The notes under the pieces were generated by a model. It was given only the letters and a program-made list of their open reading frames with translations. It searched no databases and was not told the DNA's origin. Both the position numbers and the translations under genes were made by a program. Positions 23,437 to 33,314 of a stretch of 64,000 nt of DNA are shown piece after piece. Source of the stretch: Brevundimonas viscosa (GTDB lineage Bacteria > Pseudomonadota > Alphaproteobacteria > Caulobacterales > Caulobacteraceae). The stretch spans positions 62,001-126,000 of the forward strand of contig NZ_FOZV01000002.1 of assembly GCF_900116065.1 (NCBI RefSeq). The letters run 5' to 3'. How positions within the stretch are numbered: position 1 is the stretch's first letter; every line of letters starts with the position of its first letter.

Positions 23437-23868
23437 ATGATCCAGAAGCGCCGCCCCCTGACCCGCGCCGAATTCGGCCAGCTGATGGTCGACCAGGGTG
23501 GCCGCTGCGCCTGCCCCTGCCGGGAGAAGCTGCAGCCGCTCGGCGAGGGCGTGATTGACGAACACAGGATCCCGCTCGCCCTAGGCGGCTCCAACGACCT
23601 GTCGAACCGCGAGCTCTGGCGGAAGCCCTGCGCCGCGGCGAAGACGGCCGGCCGGGATGCACCGGCGATCGCCAAGGCCAAGCGACAGGGCGGCGAGACC
23701 GGCCAGCGCGCCCGGCGTGAGAAGCGCGGCGGCGGCTCTATCAAATCCAGGGCCTTCGGCTCTGTCTCCCGAGGCTTCGACGGGAAGGTGAAGCTGACGA
23801 AGCGGGCTCAACGGGAAGCCAAGGCCAACGACGACGCCCCCGGTGGGGAAGGGAGGGCGGTCGGATGA
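23437..23868 (+). CDS. HNH-type nuclease-like protein
   Basis: 143 aa. CACPCREKL then GVIDEHRIPLALGGSNDLSN and LWRKPCAAAK give the Cys and His residues of an HNH fold (D-E-H in place of D-H-H). The C-terminal half is very basic. Could be a small nicking nuclease acting with recombination or packaging; function not shown. Confidence 0.75.
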   Translation: MIQKRRPLTRAEFGQLMVDQGGRCACPCREKLQPLGEGVIDEHRIPLALGGSNDLSNRELWRKPCAAAKTAGRDAPAIAKAKRQGGETGQRARREKRGGGSIKSRAFGSVSRGFDGKVKLTKRAQREAKANDDAPGGEGRAVG

Positions 23869-24467
23869 TCGCGGCGCTCTATGTCGAGACTGGCGGCTGC
23901 TACTATGGCCTACCCGAGGTCGACCCGTGGGACGTGGTGCGCGACGCTCGACGCTATGCCGGCCCACACCCCGTTGTGGCGCATCCGCCGTGCGACCGCT
24001 GGTGCCAACTCGCGCCGGTCAACGAGGCTCGCTACGGCCACAAGGTTGGTGATGACGGGGGCTGCTTCGCCGCGGCCCTCGACGCAGTGCGAACTTGGGG
24101 CGGCGTCCTCGAGCACCCGGCGCTTACGTTCGCGTGGTCAGCACACGGCATTCCGCGCCCGCTGGCCTCTGGCTGGATCCGCACCCCCTGCGGGGGCTGG
24201 ACCGCTCAGGTCGCGCAGCGCCAGTACGGCCACCGCGCCCGGAAATGGACTTGGCTCTACGCCTTCGGCTTGATCCCGCCCGATCTGCGCTGGGGACCGG
24301 GGCCGGTCCCGGAAGTCTGGATCAGCGCCGACCGGCCGCGGTCAGAGCTGGCAGCTCGGGGCATCTCACAGATGCAGTCGAAGGAGGCCAAGGCGACGCC
24401 GCCGGAGTTCCGCGACCTGCTGCTCTCGATCGCCCGCGACGTTCCGAGCCGGAGGGCCGCCGCATGA
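23865..24467 (+). CDS. Phage protein resembling a reduced cytosine-5 methyltransferase
   Basis: 200 aa. It contains AHPPCDRWCQLAP at about residues 39-51, like the PC active-site motif of DNA cytosine-5 methyltransferases, then GGVLEHPALTFAW and KWTWLYAFGLIPP, similar in order to later parts of such enzymes. The usual N-terminal S-adenosylmethionine motif (FxGxG) is not evident: the protein starts MIAALYVETGGCYYG. It could be a divergent enzyme, a degenerate one, or another function altogether. Confidence 0.55.
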   Translation: MIAALYVETGGCYYGLPEVDPWDVVRDARRYAGPHPVVAHPPCDRWCQLAPVNEARYGHKVGDDGGCFAAALDAVRTWGGVLEHPALTFAWSAHGIPRPLASGWIRTPCGGWTAQVAQRQYGHRARKWTWLYAFGLIPPDLRWGPGPVPEVWISADRPRSELAARGISQMQSKEAKATPPEFRDLLLSIARDVPSRRAAA

Positions 24468-24643
24468 CCTCCGACCGCCTCTTCATCGCCGCGGCCCATC
24501 GGTTCGCCGCTCAGGCATGGGCCGCATCCGATAGCGAGCCGCATCGGAGATTTGCCCCGGTTCTGGAAGCCTGGGCCGCCAATGCCGAGCGCCGGGCGAT
24601 GCTTGACCAGCCCGATCTATTCCAGGAGCAGACCAATGGATGA
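24464..24643 (+). CDS. Small hypothetical phage protein
   Basis: 59 aa overlapping both neighbours by 4-8 bases. Helical with several Trp and Ala residues (HRFAAQAWAASD; FAPVLEAWAANAERRAML). No family recognised. Confidence 0.6.
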   Translation: MTSDRLFIAAAHRFAAQAWAASDSEPHRRFAPVLEAWAANAERRAMLDQPDLFQEQTNG

Positions 24644-24971
24644 CGACCTGAAAGCGGTAGTTGGGCGGGTGCGCGACTGCTTGGACGACGCCACCGAGGC
24701 CAGCGTTGCGGTCGATACGGGCGACCTCCGCACCCTCCTCTCTGCCCTCCGCCAGAGGGATGAAGCGCGCACGCCCTACGAGGTTGGCGACCCGCTCGCC
24801 TACGACATAGGCAATGGACACACGCTCCGCTGCACCTATCGCGGCGACTGCGAGGGCTGGCCGATGGTGACGTTCGATGCGGACCCGTCGTCCGAATCTC
24901 CGATTCACGTCCGCCCGTCCCGCCTCAAGCGCCGCGCCATCCTTACCGGGAGCGAAAGCAATGCCCGCTGA
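24636..24971 (+). CDS. Hypothetical phage protein
   Basis: 111 aa with AGGAG before ATG 24636. N-terminal helix (DLKAVVGRVRDCLDDATEAS), then a small beta-rich part (YEVGDPLAYDIGNGHTLRC; GWPMVTF). No recognised family. Confidence 0.6.
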   Translation: MDDDLKAVVGRVRDCLDDATEASVAVDTGDLRTLLSALRQRDEARTPYEVGDPLAYDIGNGHTLRCTYRGDCEGWPMVTFDADPSSESPIHVRPSRLKRRAILTGSESNAR

Positions 24972-25389
24972 CACCCCCTCGTTCTACGTCGCCAGCCGCG
25001 CGAGCGTCCCTGAGCGATCCGCCATGTGGCGCAAGCTGCGGGACGGCGGCGTCAACATCACCTCGACATGGATCGACGAGGCCGGAGAGGGCGCGTCCGC
25101 CTGCCTGGTCGATCTGTGGCGGCGCATCGCCTACGAGGTCGAGAAGGCCGACTTTCTGATCCTCTACGTCGAACCTGACGACTTCCCGCTCAAGGGCGCG
25201 CTGATCGAGGTCGGCATGGCGCTCGGCCACGGCAAGCGCGTTCTCGTGGTCGCCCCCGATGTGAAGCTGGAACCGCGCTCGCTTCGACCTCTCGGCTCGT
25301 GGGCGATGCACCCGCTCGTGACCTTCCACGGCTCGATGCGCCACGCCCTCGACCATGCCTACACGATGAGCCGCAGGAGCGCAGCATGA
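24961..25389 (+). CDS. Nucleoside 2-deoxyribosyltransferase-like protein
   Basis: 142 aa from ATG 24961. FYVASRASV, ITSTWIDE, ADFLILYVEPDDFPLKGALIEVG and MALGHGKRVLVV follow the fold and motif order of the nucleoside deoxyribosyltransferase/DUF4406 family, with a Glu in the ALIEVGMALG helix as expected for the nucleophile. Possible nucleotide salvage or modification in the phage; the substrate cannot be told. Confidence 0.65.
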   Translation: MPADTPSFYVASRASVPERSAMWRKLRDGGVNITSTWIDEAGEGASACLVDLWRRIAYEVEKADFLILYVEPDDFPLKGALIEVGMALGHGKRVLVVAPDVKLEPRSLRPLGSWAMHPLVTFHGSMRHALDHAYTMSRRSAA

Positions 25390-26099
25390 CCACGCCGACA
25401 ACGCCCGCTGACAGCCCTCGCGAACTGCCGATGCCGCCCTATCGCTTTCAGGATGGGGCCGGACAGAGCATATCTGGCAGACACGCCCTTTCCGCCTCCC
25501 CTGCACGGGGAGAGGGGGAGCCGGAGCGGATGTTGTGCAACATCTGCAAGCGGCCGGTGAACGCCGGGCATCCGTCCGAATGGTGCACCTGCCACCCCTA
25601 CATGGCTCCCGCCGGAACGCACGCTGCACGGGGAGAGGGGGATGCTCCGTTCACCGCCGACGATCTGGCGAACGAAATCCGCCGGGTCGATGGCAACCAC
25701 TCGCTCGGGGCCGGCGCGCTCGCAGAGGCGCTGATGCCGTTCCTGTCCCGCCCCTCCCCCGGAGAGGGGGATGCCGACCGTCTCATGCAGGATTTCTACC
25801 TGAGCGCGGACTACGACCCGAAAGCCGCCCGTCCGGCGGACACCGTGAAGGCCGCGATAGCCTTCGCCCTTCGCACCCACCCCACCCCCGCCACCCCGGC
25901 AGGAGATGAGATGCTGGAGTCCGACGCGGCCTTTGCGCTTCGCCACGCCCTCGACCGGCTTCAGCAGGTGGAGCGCCATCGCAATGGCGAGGCTCCGCTT
26001 CCCGCCGTGATCGGCGCTATCGGCATGGTAGAGAAAGCCCTCGCCGCCCTCCAGCCCCAAGCAGAAGGAGGGGGAGGCCATGGCCGCGGCGAACGATAA
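25386..26099 (+). CDS. Hypothetical phage protein with in-frame REP-like repeats and a zinc-knuckle segment
   Basis: 237 aa from ATG 25386. CNICKRPVNAGHPSEWCTCH near residue 50 has four Cys and a His as in a zinc finger. Three short GC-rich repeats (CGGGGAGAGGGGGA and variants) are read in frame as ARGEGE, ARGEGD and SPGEGD, dividing the protein into modules. Between them lie DDLANEIRRVD and DFYLSADYDPKAA, a helical pattern seen in other phage proteins. Function unknown. Confidence 0.65.
   Translation: MTTPTTPADSPRELPMPPYRFQDGAGQSISGRHALSASPARGEGEPERMLCNICKRPVNAGHPSEWCTCHPYMAPAGTHAARGEGDAPFTADDLANEIRRVDGNHSLGAGALAEALMPFLSRPSPGEGDADRLMQDFYLSADYDPKAARPADTVKAAIAFALRTHPTPATPAGDEMLESDAAFALRHALDRLQQVERHRNGEAPLPAVIGAIGMVEKALAALQPQAEGGGGHGRGER
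25491..25775 (+). repeat. Three REP-like GGGGAGAGGGGGA repeats inside a gene
   Basis: Copies at 25506-25519, 25629-25642 and about 25759-25771. The first and third are preceded by a complementary CTCCCC stretch, giving small palindromes such as CTCCCC-TGCA-CGGGGAG. Similar gagaggg-type sequences appear in the chromosomal element at 42.2-42.4 kb. Confidence 0.7.
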
Positions 26100-26277
26100 C
26101 GGCTTCAAGCTCGCCTACACGCCGGCGGAGGCCGCCCAGGCGACGGGCCTCGGTAAGACGACCATCTACGAGCTGATGAAGAACGGCCGGCTGAAGCGGG
26201 TGAAAATCGGCCGCAGTACGGTTATCCCCAGGTCCTCTCTGCTGGCCCTGCTTGGTGAAGAGGCCGACGCCGCTTAG
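26080..26277 (+). CDS. Excisionase / helix-turn-helix protein (MerR-AlpA type)
   Basis: 65 aa; strong purine-rich site (AGGAGGGGGA) before ATG 26080. YTPAEAAQATGLGKTTIYELMKNG and VKIGRSTVIPRSSLLALL are the excisionase-family HTH. Last gene of the rightward operon and at the phage/chromosome border, the normal place for a recombination directionality factor. No integrase lies beside it. Confidence 0.82.
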   Translation: MAAANDNGFKLAYTPAEAAQATGLGKTTIYELMKNGRLKRVKIGRSTVIPRSSLLALLGEEADAA

Positions 26278-26492
26278 GGCGCATTTTAGGGCGGAAGGGC
26301 CGGCCGCCCGCCAAAGGCACGCCCTGCGGCAGGGGTCGGCGCCCTCCGTCTCCGCCAGACCCTCCCCGTCATTGCGCCGAGCCCGCGTCGCCGCCGCCGC
26401 GCGGCGTCGGCTGGGGGAACGGCGGGACATGGCTACGGTCGAACCAAAACGGGGTTCGCGGCTTCTGATGCCGTAGTCCGAGGAACCACGCG
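26278..26492. other. Non-coding stretch at the right prophage border
   Basis: No gene seen. Contains small inverted repeats (CCCTG-CGG-CAGGG near 26330; CGAACC-n7-GGTTCG at 26440-26458). It should contain the right attachment site, but the core cannot be assigned without the left end. Confidence 0.5.
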
Positions 26493-27116
26493 ATGTCCCC
26501 CGAACCCGGCCCGTCCCCTCTGTCCCTGTCCCGCTCGCGGTTGAAGCTCCTCGTCGCCGGTCCGCTGGCGGCGGTCGCCGTTCTCGGACTCGGGGCTGCG
26601 GGCGTCGCGCGCCTCCCGGGTGGAGGCGGCGCCCCTGCCGCTGGCGAGGGATTGCGGATCGAGGTCGTCCAACCACCGGCTCCGGCGGTCGATCCCGGAT
26701 CGCGCATGGATGTCGGCGAGCTGGTGGACGGCTACAGGCACGTAAGCCTGCGCCGACCGGAGCCGGATGACTCCTTCGGTGAGTTCTACGCCGAGGCCTG
26801 GCTGGAGCCCCTGCCGCCGCTGCCCGAGCCGCCGCGCTTGCGTCGCGAGGCCAGCGGCGAGCCCCGGATGGTCGAACTCAGGCCGACCGCCCGGCAGCCG
26901 GCGCTGGACGAGCGGCCGGGGCCGGAGAACCCCTACGGGTTCGACGCGCCGACCCCGGACTATCATGCGGAACGCCGCGCCCGCCGCGAGCGCATGGCGC
27001 GCCTTGAGATGGAACGGGCCGAGGTCCGTTCCCATCGCGAGAACAGGGGCGTGTGGCGGCCGGTGCCGTCCTACGGCCCTCCGCCGCGGCTGGAGCGGGA
27101 CACCGCCTTCTACTGA
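26493..27116 (+). CDS. Hypothetical membrane-anchored Pro/Arg-rich protein
   Basis: 207 aa. One transmembrane segment near residues 19-42 (LLVAGPLAAVAVLGLGAAGV), the rest Pro- and charge-rich with ENPYGFDAPTPDYHAERRAR. Probably periplasmic and largely disordered. First chromosomal gene after the prophage. No recognised family. Confidence 0.7.
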   Translation: MSPEPGPSPLSLSRSRLKLLVAGPLAAVAVLGLGAAGVARLPGGGGAPAAGEGLRIEVVQPPAPAVDPGSRMDVGELVDGYRHVSLRRPEPDDSFGEFYAEAWLEPLPPLPEPPRLRREASGEPRMVELRPTARQPALDERPGPENPYGFDAPTPDYHAERRARRERMARLEMERAEVRSHRENRGVWRPVPSYGPPPRLERDTAFY

Positions 27117-27224
27117 CGGTGGACGGGGCGGCCCCGCGCCGCGCGAACTTGACCCCGCGTGATCTTGGCAGCGGTCCTTACGCGGTCTAGGTCGAAGCCT
27201 TCATCGTCTTCAGGGAGAGACGCC

Positions 27225-27530
27225 ATGGCCGACCTGGCCTCCGTCACCGAACACATCCGCGGCGCCGTCGGCGACAATTCCGGTCTGGGCAAGACCGTGA
27301 AAATCGATCTGGGCGATACCGGCAAGATCTTCATCGACGGGGCCTCGGTCCCGAACACCGTGACCAACGAGGACAAGCCCGCAGACGCCACGGTGTCGAT
27401 CTCGTGGGACGACTTCATGGCCCTGTCGGAAGGCCGGCTGGACCCCATGATGGCCTTCATGCAGGGTAAGCTGAAGATCGCCGGCGACATGATGATCGCC
27501 CAGAAGCTGGCCCCGCTGCTGAAGCGCTGA
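27225..27530 (+). CDS. SCP2 sterol-binding domain protein
   Basis: 101 aa from ATG 27225 (GGGAG upstream). [40 protein letters not shown] and [18 protein letters not shown] are the SCP2 lipid-carrier fold. Such single-domain proteins bind acyl-CoA or other lipids in the cytoplasm; the acyl-CoA dehydrogenase encoded next fits that role. Confidence 0.92.
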   Translation: MADLASVTEHIRGAVGDNSGLGKTVKIDLGDTGKIFIDGASVPNTVTNEDKPADATVSISWDDFMALSEGRLDPMMAFMQGKLKIAGDMMIAQKLAPLLKR

Positions 27531-27553
27531 GCTTGAGCTGAGGCAAGGATCAC

Positions 27554-27592
27554 AACGGCGCGGCGTCCCAGGATGCCGCGCCGTTTCTCTTT
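27554..27592 (+). terminator. Rho-independent terminator after the SCP2 gene
   Basis: A perfect 11-bp stem AACGGCGCGGC (27554-27564) with GCCGCGCCGTT (27575-27585), followed by TTCTCTTT. It separates the SCP2 gene from the acyl-CoA dehydrogenase gene. Confidence 0.75.
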
Positions 27593-27609
27593 CCGCACAG
27601 GACCGCACC

Positions 27610-28815
<1,206 letters not shown>

Positions 28816-28851
28816 AGCCTTCGCCATTGCGCCGCCGTGCGCGCGGTCCAT

Positions 28852-30750
28852 ATGCGGTCGATGGCGATGCGAGGTGAGCGGTCGGGACGCAAGTCCGACC
28901 CGATGGCGAAGGCGGCGGCGGCGGGAGCCGTCGAACGGAGCGCGGGGCCGCCAACCCTGCAGGCGCTGATCGACCTCGCGCGGCTGGTCGCCCGTTCGGG
29001 AGCCCCGCAGCTTGGCCCGCGTCTCGCCGCCGCCGTGACCATGACCCTGGGGGGCAAGGCCCTCAACGTGCTTGCGCCCCTGGTCCTGGGCGCGGCCGTC
29101 AATCATCTGGCGGTAGGGCAGGGGGCGGGCGTGGCCTTCGCCCTCGGGTTCGCCGCCTTTGCGGGGGGCTGGGCCTTTGTCCGGCTTCTGGCGGCGGTGG
29201 CGCCCAACGCCTCCGACGTGGTCTTCGCGCCGGTGCGGGCGGCGGCGCAACGCAGGGCGGCGGCCGAGACCTTCGCCCACGCACTCGGCCTGTCGCTGGA
29301 TTTCCACCAGACCAAGCGGTCGGGCGCTCTCTCGCGGACCATGGACCGGGGCTCCCGGGCGGTGGACTTCCTCCTGCGAATCCTCGCCTTCAACCTCGTG
29401 CCGACCGGTGTCGAACTGGTGCTGGCGGCGGGGGTGCTGGCCGGGAAGTACGACTGGCGCTTCGGCGCGCTGGCGGTCACTGTGGTGGCGATCTACGCCG
29501 TCTCGACCTTCGCCCTGTCGAACTGGCGGATCGAACACCGGCGCGAGATGAACACGGCCGACACCCAGGCCGCCGGGGTCTCGGTCGACGCCCTGCTCAA
29601 CTACGAGACGGTGAAGTCGTTCGGCGCCGAGGGGCGGGCGGCGCGCGCTTACGATGCAGCCTTGGGCGACTACACGCGCGCGGCCCTGAAGGCGAACAGC
29701 TCGCTGGCCCTGCTGAACGTCGTCCAGGCCACGATCATGAACGTCGGGCTCGGCGTCATGGCGGTGATGGCCGGCTTCGAGGCGGCGGCGGGCCGGATGG
29801 GACCCGGCGACGTGACGGCGGCGGTGCTGATCATGATCTCGCTCTACGCACCGCTGAACATCCTCGGCTTCGCCTACCGGGAAATCCGCCAGTCCTTCAT
29901 CGACATGGAGGAGATGCTCAAGGTGACGCGGCAGACCCCGCAGGTGGCGGACGCGCCCGGCGCGGGGCCGCTGGTCCGCGCGGGCGGCATGCAGGGCGCG
30001 GCGCTTGCGTTCGAGGACGTCGGCTTCCGCCACGACGCGCGCGCCAGCGGGCTGGAGGACGTCAGCTTCGTCGCGGCCGCCGGCACGACCACGGCTCTGG
30101 TCGGTCCGTCGGGGTCGGGCAAGTCGACCATCGTCAAGCTGGCGCTGCGCCTGCTCGATCCTCAGGAGGGGCGGGTGCTGATCGATGGTCAGGACGTGCG
30201 CTCGGTGACCCAGGAATCCTTGCGGGCGGCGGTGGCGCTGGTGCCGCAGGACGTGGCCCTGTTCAACGACACCTTGCGGGCCAACATCGGGTTCGCCCGG
30301 CCCGAGGCGGGCGAGGCGGCGATCTGGGCCGCCGCCGAGGCGGCGGAGCTCGCCGGCTTCATAGGCGATCTGCCTCAGGGGCTGGACACCGTCGTCGGCG
30401 AGCGCGGCCTGAAGTTGTCGGGCGGGGAGCGCCAGCGCGTCGGCATCGCCCGCGCCCTGCTGGCCGACCCGTGCATCCTGATCCTCGACGAGGCGACCAG
30501 CGCGCTCGACAGCCGGACCGAGGCGGCGATCCAGAAGACCCTGCGCAAGGCGCGGGCGGGCCGCACGACCCTGGTCGTGGCCCACCGGCTGTCGACCATC
30601 GCCGACGCCGATCAGATCCTGGTGCTGAAGGCGGGACGCATCGTTGAGCGTGGCGCCCACCACGAGCTGGTGGCGCGGCAGGGCGGTGAGTACGCGGCGC
30701 TATGGCGCAAGCAGACGCGCGGGGCGCGGGGTCTGATCCAGCCGGCCTGA
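28852..30750 (+). CDS. Atm1/HMT1-type ABC exporter
   Basis: About 632 aa; the start is uncertain (GTG 28837, ATG 28852, ATG 28861 and a later ATG are all possible). An N-terminal six-helix membrane domain contains LDFHQTKRSGALSRTMDRG and DALLNYETVKSFGAE, characteristic of the Atm1 (iron-sulfur/glutathione-linked) branch. The ATPase has Walker A GPSGSGKST, signature LSGGERQR, Walker B ILILDEATSALD and the H-loop AHRLST. Likely exports a glutathione-related sulfur or metal compound. Confidence 0.92.
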   Translation: MRSMAMRGERSGRKSDPMAKAAAAGAVERSAGPPTLQALIDLARLVARSGAPQLGPRLAAAVTMTLGGKALNVLAPLVLGAAVNHLAVGQGAGVAFALGFAAFAGGWAFVRLLAAVAPNASDVVFAPVRAAAQRRAAAETFAHALGLSLDFHQTKRSGALSRTMDRGSRAVDFLLRILAFNLVPTGVELVLAAGVLAGKYDWRFGALAVTVVAIYAVSTFALSNWRIEHRREMNTADTQAAGVSVDALLNYETVKSFGAEGRAARAYDAALGDYTRAALKANSSLALLNVVQATIMNVGLGVMAVMAGFEAAAGRMGPGDVTAAVLIMISLYAPLNILGFAYREIRQSFIDMEEMLKVTRQTPQVADAPGAGPLVRAGGMQGAALAFEDVGFRHDARASGLEDVSFVAAAGTTTALVGPSGSGKSTIVKLALRLLDPQEGRVLIDGQDVRSVTQESLRAAVALVPQDVALFNDTLRANIGFARPEAGEAAIWAAAEAAELAGFIGDLPQGLDTVVGERGLKLSGGERQRVGIARALLADPCILILDEATSALDSRTEAAIQKTLRKARAGRTTLVVAHRLSTIADADQILVLKAGRIVERGAHHELVARQGGEYAALWRKQTRGARGLIQPA

Positions 30751-30762
30751 GCCGGCGCCGCC

Positions 30763-31713
30763 TCAGGCGGCGCGGCCGATGGCGTAGAAGCGCTCGGCGC
30801 GGGCCTTGCGAATCTCGTCCGCCGACAGGCGCGACATAGCTTCCAGCTCCTCGGCGAGCACGTCGCCCACCTGCACCACGGCCGCCGCGCGATCGGCGTG
30901 GGCGCCGCCGACCGGCTCGGGGATGATCCGGTCGACGATGCCGAGCTCGACCAGATCCGGGGCGGTGATCTTCATGGCCATGGCCGCGTCCCTAGCCCTG
31001 GCGCCGTCGCGCCAGAGGATGCCGGCGGCGCCTTCGGGAGAGATGACCGAATAGATCGAGTGCTCCAGCATCAGCACGCGACCGGCGGCGGCGATGGCGA
31101 TGGCCCCGCCCGAGCCGCCCTCGCCGGTGATGGTGGCGATTGAGGGCACGCCGAGAGTCAGGCAGCGCTCGGTGGAGCGGGCGATGGCCTCGGCCTGGCC
31201 GCGCTCCTCGGCGCCGAGGCCGGGATAGGCGCCGGCGGTGTCGACGAAGCTGAGCACCGGGAGGCCGTACTGCTCGGCCATGTCCATCAGCCGGACCGCC
31301 TTGCGATAGCCCTCGGGCCGCGCCATCCCGAAATTGTGGGTCAGTCGTGTCTGGGTGTCGTGGCCCTTCTCGTGGCCCATGACCACCATCGGCCGGCCGC
31401 GGAAGCGGGCGAGACCGCCGAGGATGGCCTGGTCGTCGCCAAACTGCCGGTCCCCCTTCAGCTCGACGAAGTCGGTGAACAGGCCTTCGACGTAGTCGAC
31501 GAAGTGCGGCCGCTGCGGATGGCGCGCGACTTGGGTCTTCATCCATGGATCGAGGCTGGCGTAGGTCTTCTTCCGCAGCTGCTCCGCCTTCTTGCGAAGG
31601 CCCTCGATCTCGGCGTCGAACGAGCCTGCGGACGAGGAGAGCAGCGACAGCTCCTCGATCTTGGCTTCCAGCTCGGCGATCGGCTTTTCGAAATCGAGGT
31701 AGTGCGTGGCCAT
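30763..31713 (-). CDS. accA: Acetyl-CoA carboxylase carboxyltransferase subunit alpha
   Basis: 316 aa from the ATG at 31713 (the upstream TTG is less likely). Coiled N-terminus (FEKPIAELEAKIEEL), then MVVMGHEKGHDTQ and the crotonase-type core GEGGSGGAIAIAAA and EGAAGILWRD. With AccD it transfers CO2 from biotin to acetyl-CoA to make malonyl-CoA for fatty acids. Complete gene. Confidence 0.96.
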   Translation of the reverse strand: MATHYLDFEKPIAELEAKIEELSLLSSSAGSFDAEIEGLRKKAEQLRKKTYASLDPWMKTQVARHPQRPHFVDYVEGLFTDFVELKGDRQFGDDQAILGGLARFRGRPMVVMGHEKGHDTQTRLTHNFGMARPEGYRKAVRLMDMAEQYGLPVLSFVDTAGAYPGLGAEERGQAEAIARSTERCLTLGVPSIATITGEGGSGGAIAIAAAGRVLMLEHSIYSVISPEGAAGILWRDGARARDAAMAMKITAPDLVELGIVDRIIPEPVGGAHADRAAAVVQVGDVLAEELEAMSRLSADEIRKARAERFYAIGRAA

Positions 31714-31799
31714 CAAGGCGTCCGGTCAGGTCGCGCCGCGGCGGCGCATCGGAAGGCGGCGGAACCTAGTCAGGTCAACGCCGGGGGGCAAGCGGCGGT

Positions 31800-32699
31800 T
31801 CAGCCGTCGCGGGCGAGCGGATGCTTGTCGCGCACCGTCTGCGTCAGCCGGTCGACCGCCACATGGGTGTAGATTTGGGTGGTGCCGATGTCGGCATGAC
31901 CCAGCAGGGTCTGCACGACGCGCAGGTCCGCGCCGCCCTCCAGCAGGTGGGTGGCGAAGGCGTGGCGCAGCACGTGCGGGCTGACGCGGGCGGGATCGAT
32001 CCCGGCGTCGATCGCCGCCTGGTCGAGCAACTGGGCGAAGCGGCGCGGCGTCAGATGGTTGCGGCCGGCGGGAGAGGGGAACAGCCAGGGGCCGTCCGGC
32101 GTCTCGGGCTTGCGCGTGGCGTCGCGGGCGGTGAGCCAGGCCCTCGTCGCCTCGCGCGCCGAGGCGTTCAGCGGGGCCAGCCGCTCCTTGCCGCCCTTGC
32201 CACGCACGATCAGATAGGCCGGGTCCCGTCGCACCGCCTCGACCTTGAGGGCCAGCAGTTCGGACACTCTCAGGCCCGAGGCGTAGGCGAGCTCGACGAG
32301 GGCGACAAGCCGCAGGCCAGCGGCGCCGTCGCGGGCGGCCGCAGCGACGAGCAGGCGCTCGATCTCGTCGCGCGACAGGGATTTCGGCAGGGCGCGGCCC
32401 TGCTTCGGGGCGTCGAGCCGGCGGGACGGGTCGTCGGCCCGCCAGCCCTCGCCGAGGGCGAAGCGATAGAACTGGCGGACGGCGGCCCGTCGGCGGGCCT
32501 GGGTGGCAGGCGACAGTCCGCGCGCGCCGAGGCCGGCGTACCAGGCCTCGACGGCTTGTTCATCCGCCGACATCAGGCCGCCGACTACGCCCGCCTCCGC
32601 ATCCGCCAGGTCACGGCCGTAGGCGGCGAGGGTGTGCGGCGAGGCGGCGCGTTCGACCGCCATCATCTCGAGAAAGGCCTCGATCTGGGGCGTGCTCAT
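31800..32699 (-). CDS. xerD: Tyrosine recombinase XerD
   Basis: 299 aa from the ATG at 32699; the long upstream extension is antisense to aroK. SAM-like N-domain ([19 protein letters not shown]) and catalytic residues in order: Arg in [10 protein letters not shown], Lys in [11 protein letters not shown], HxxR in [14 protein letters not shown], His in [10 protein letters not shown] and Tyr in QIYTHV. Works with XerC at the dif site to resolve chromosome dimers. It is a housekeeping enzyme, 5 kb from the prophage end. Confidence 0.94.
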   Translation of the reverse strand: MSTPQIEAFLEMMAVERAASPHTLAAYGRDLADAEAGVVGGLMSADEQAVEAWYAGLGARGLSPATQARRRAAVRQFYRFALGEGWRADDPSRRLDAPKQGRALPKSLSRDEIERLLVAAAARDGAAGLRLVALVELAYASGLRVSELLALKVEAVRRDPAYLIVRGKGGKERLAPLNASAREATRAWLTARDATRKPETPDGPWLFPSPAGRNHLTPRRFAQLLDQAAIDAGIDPARVSPHVLRHAFATHLLEGGADLRVVQTLLGHADIGTTQIYTHVAVDRLTQTVRDKHPLARDG

Positions 32700-32750
32700 C
32701 ACGCGGCGCGCTTTGCCGACGCGCGGCTTCGTGTAGAGGGTGGCGGAGCC

Positions 32751-33314
32751 ATGCCTGCGAACGACCTCGAACCGATTCCCGTCCAGGAGCGCACCATAGC
32801 CCTGGTCGGGCTGATGGGGGTGGGCAAAACGACGGTCGGACGCCGGCTGGCGCGGCGGCTGGGCCTTCCGTTCGCGGACGGCGACGTCGAGATCGAGGCC
32901 GCTGCGGCCATGACGGTGTCCGATATCTTCGCGCGCTACGGGGAGAGCGAGTTCCGGGCCGGCGAGGCGCGGGTGATGCGCCGGCTGCTGGAAGGGCCGC
33001 GCAAGGTGGTCGCCACCGGCGGCGGGGCCATGCTGAACCCGGAAACCCGGGCGCTTATGAAGGCGCGGGCGGTGACCGTCTGGATGCGGGCCGACCTGTC
33101 GATCGTCGCCCAGCGGGTGCAGCGACGGGACACCCGGCCGCTGCTGCGCGGACGGGATCCGCTGGAGGCGCTGGGCCAGCTGGCGGAGGCGCGTTACCCC
33201 GTCTACGCAGGGGCCGACCTGGTGGTCGACGTCACCGGCGGCGCACACGCCGAGGCGGTGGAAGCCATCATGCGGGCGCTCGAGGCGCATGGAGTCCTGG
33301 AGAGCCGCCCGTGA
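32751..33314 (+). CDS. aroK: Shikimate kinase
   Basis: 187 aa from ATG 32751. Walker [18 protein letters not shown], substrate motifs DGDVEIE and GGGAML, and the lid RDTRPLL. Phosphorylates shikimate in aromatic amino acid synthesis. It overlaps aroB by 4 bases, so the two are translationally coupled. Confidence 0.95.
   Translation: MPANDLEPIPVQERTIALVGLMGVGKTTVGRRLARRLGLPFADGDVEIEAAAAMTVSDIFARYGESEFRAGEARVMRRLLEGPRKVVATGGGAMLNPETRALMKARAVTVWMRADLSIVAQRVQRRDTRPLLRGRDPLEALGQLAEARYPVYAGADLVVDVTGGAHAEAVEAIMRALEAHGVLESRP

Larger units (their letters stand above)
1..26277. mobile_element. Prophage (partial, continues left of the window)
   Basis: Continuous block of phage genes: DUF2213 protein, portal, terminase subunits, replication genes, CI/Cro-type control region, recombination genes and an excisionase. 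Genes form two divergent operons with short start/stop overlaps around a control region at 15.6-17.8 kb. The right boundary is placed after the excisionase stop because the next gene (26493) and everything beyond is chromosomal in type. No attachment-site repeat could be identified because the left end is outside the window. No integrase was found. Confidence 0.93.

Noticed and set aside
25491..25775. Possible CRISPR array
   Set aside because: Three GC-rich units of about 14 bases at uneven spacing and in frame with a gene; no cas genes.
31800..32699. XerD-like recombinase as the missing phage integrase
   Set aside because: It has full XerD features and lies among housekeeping genes 5 kb outside the prophage, next to aroK.
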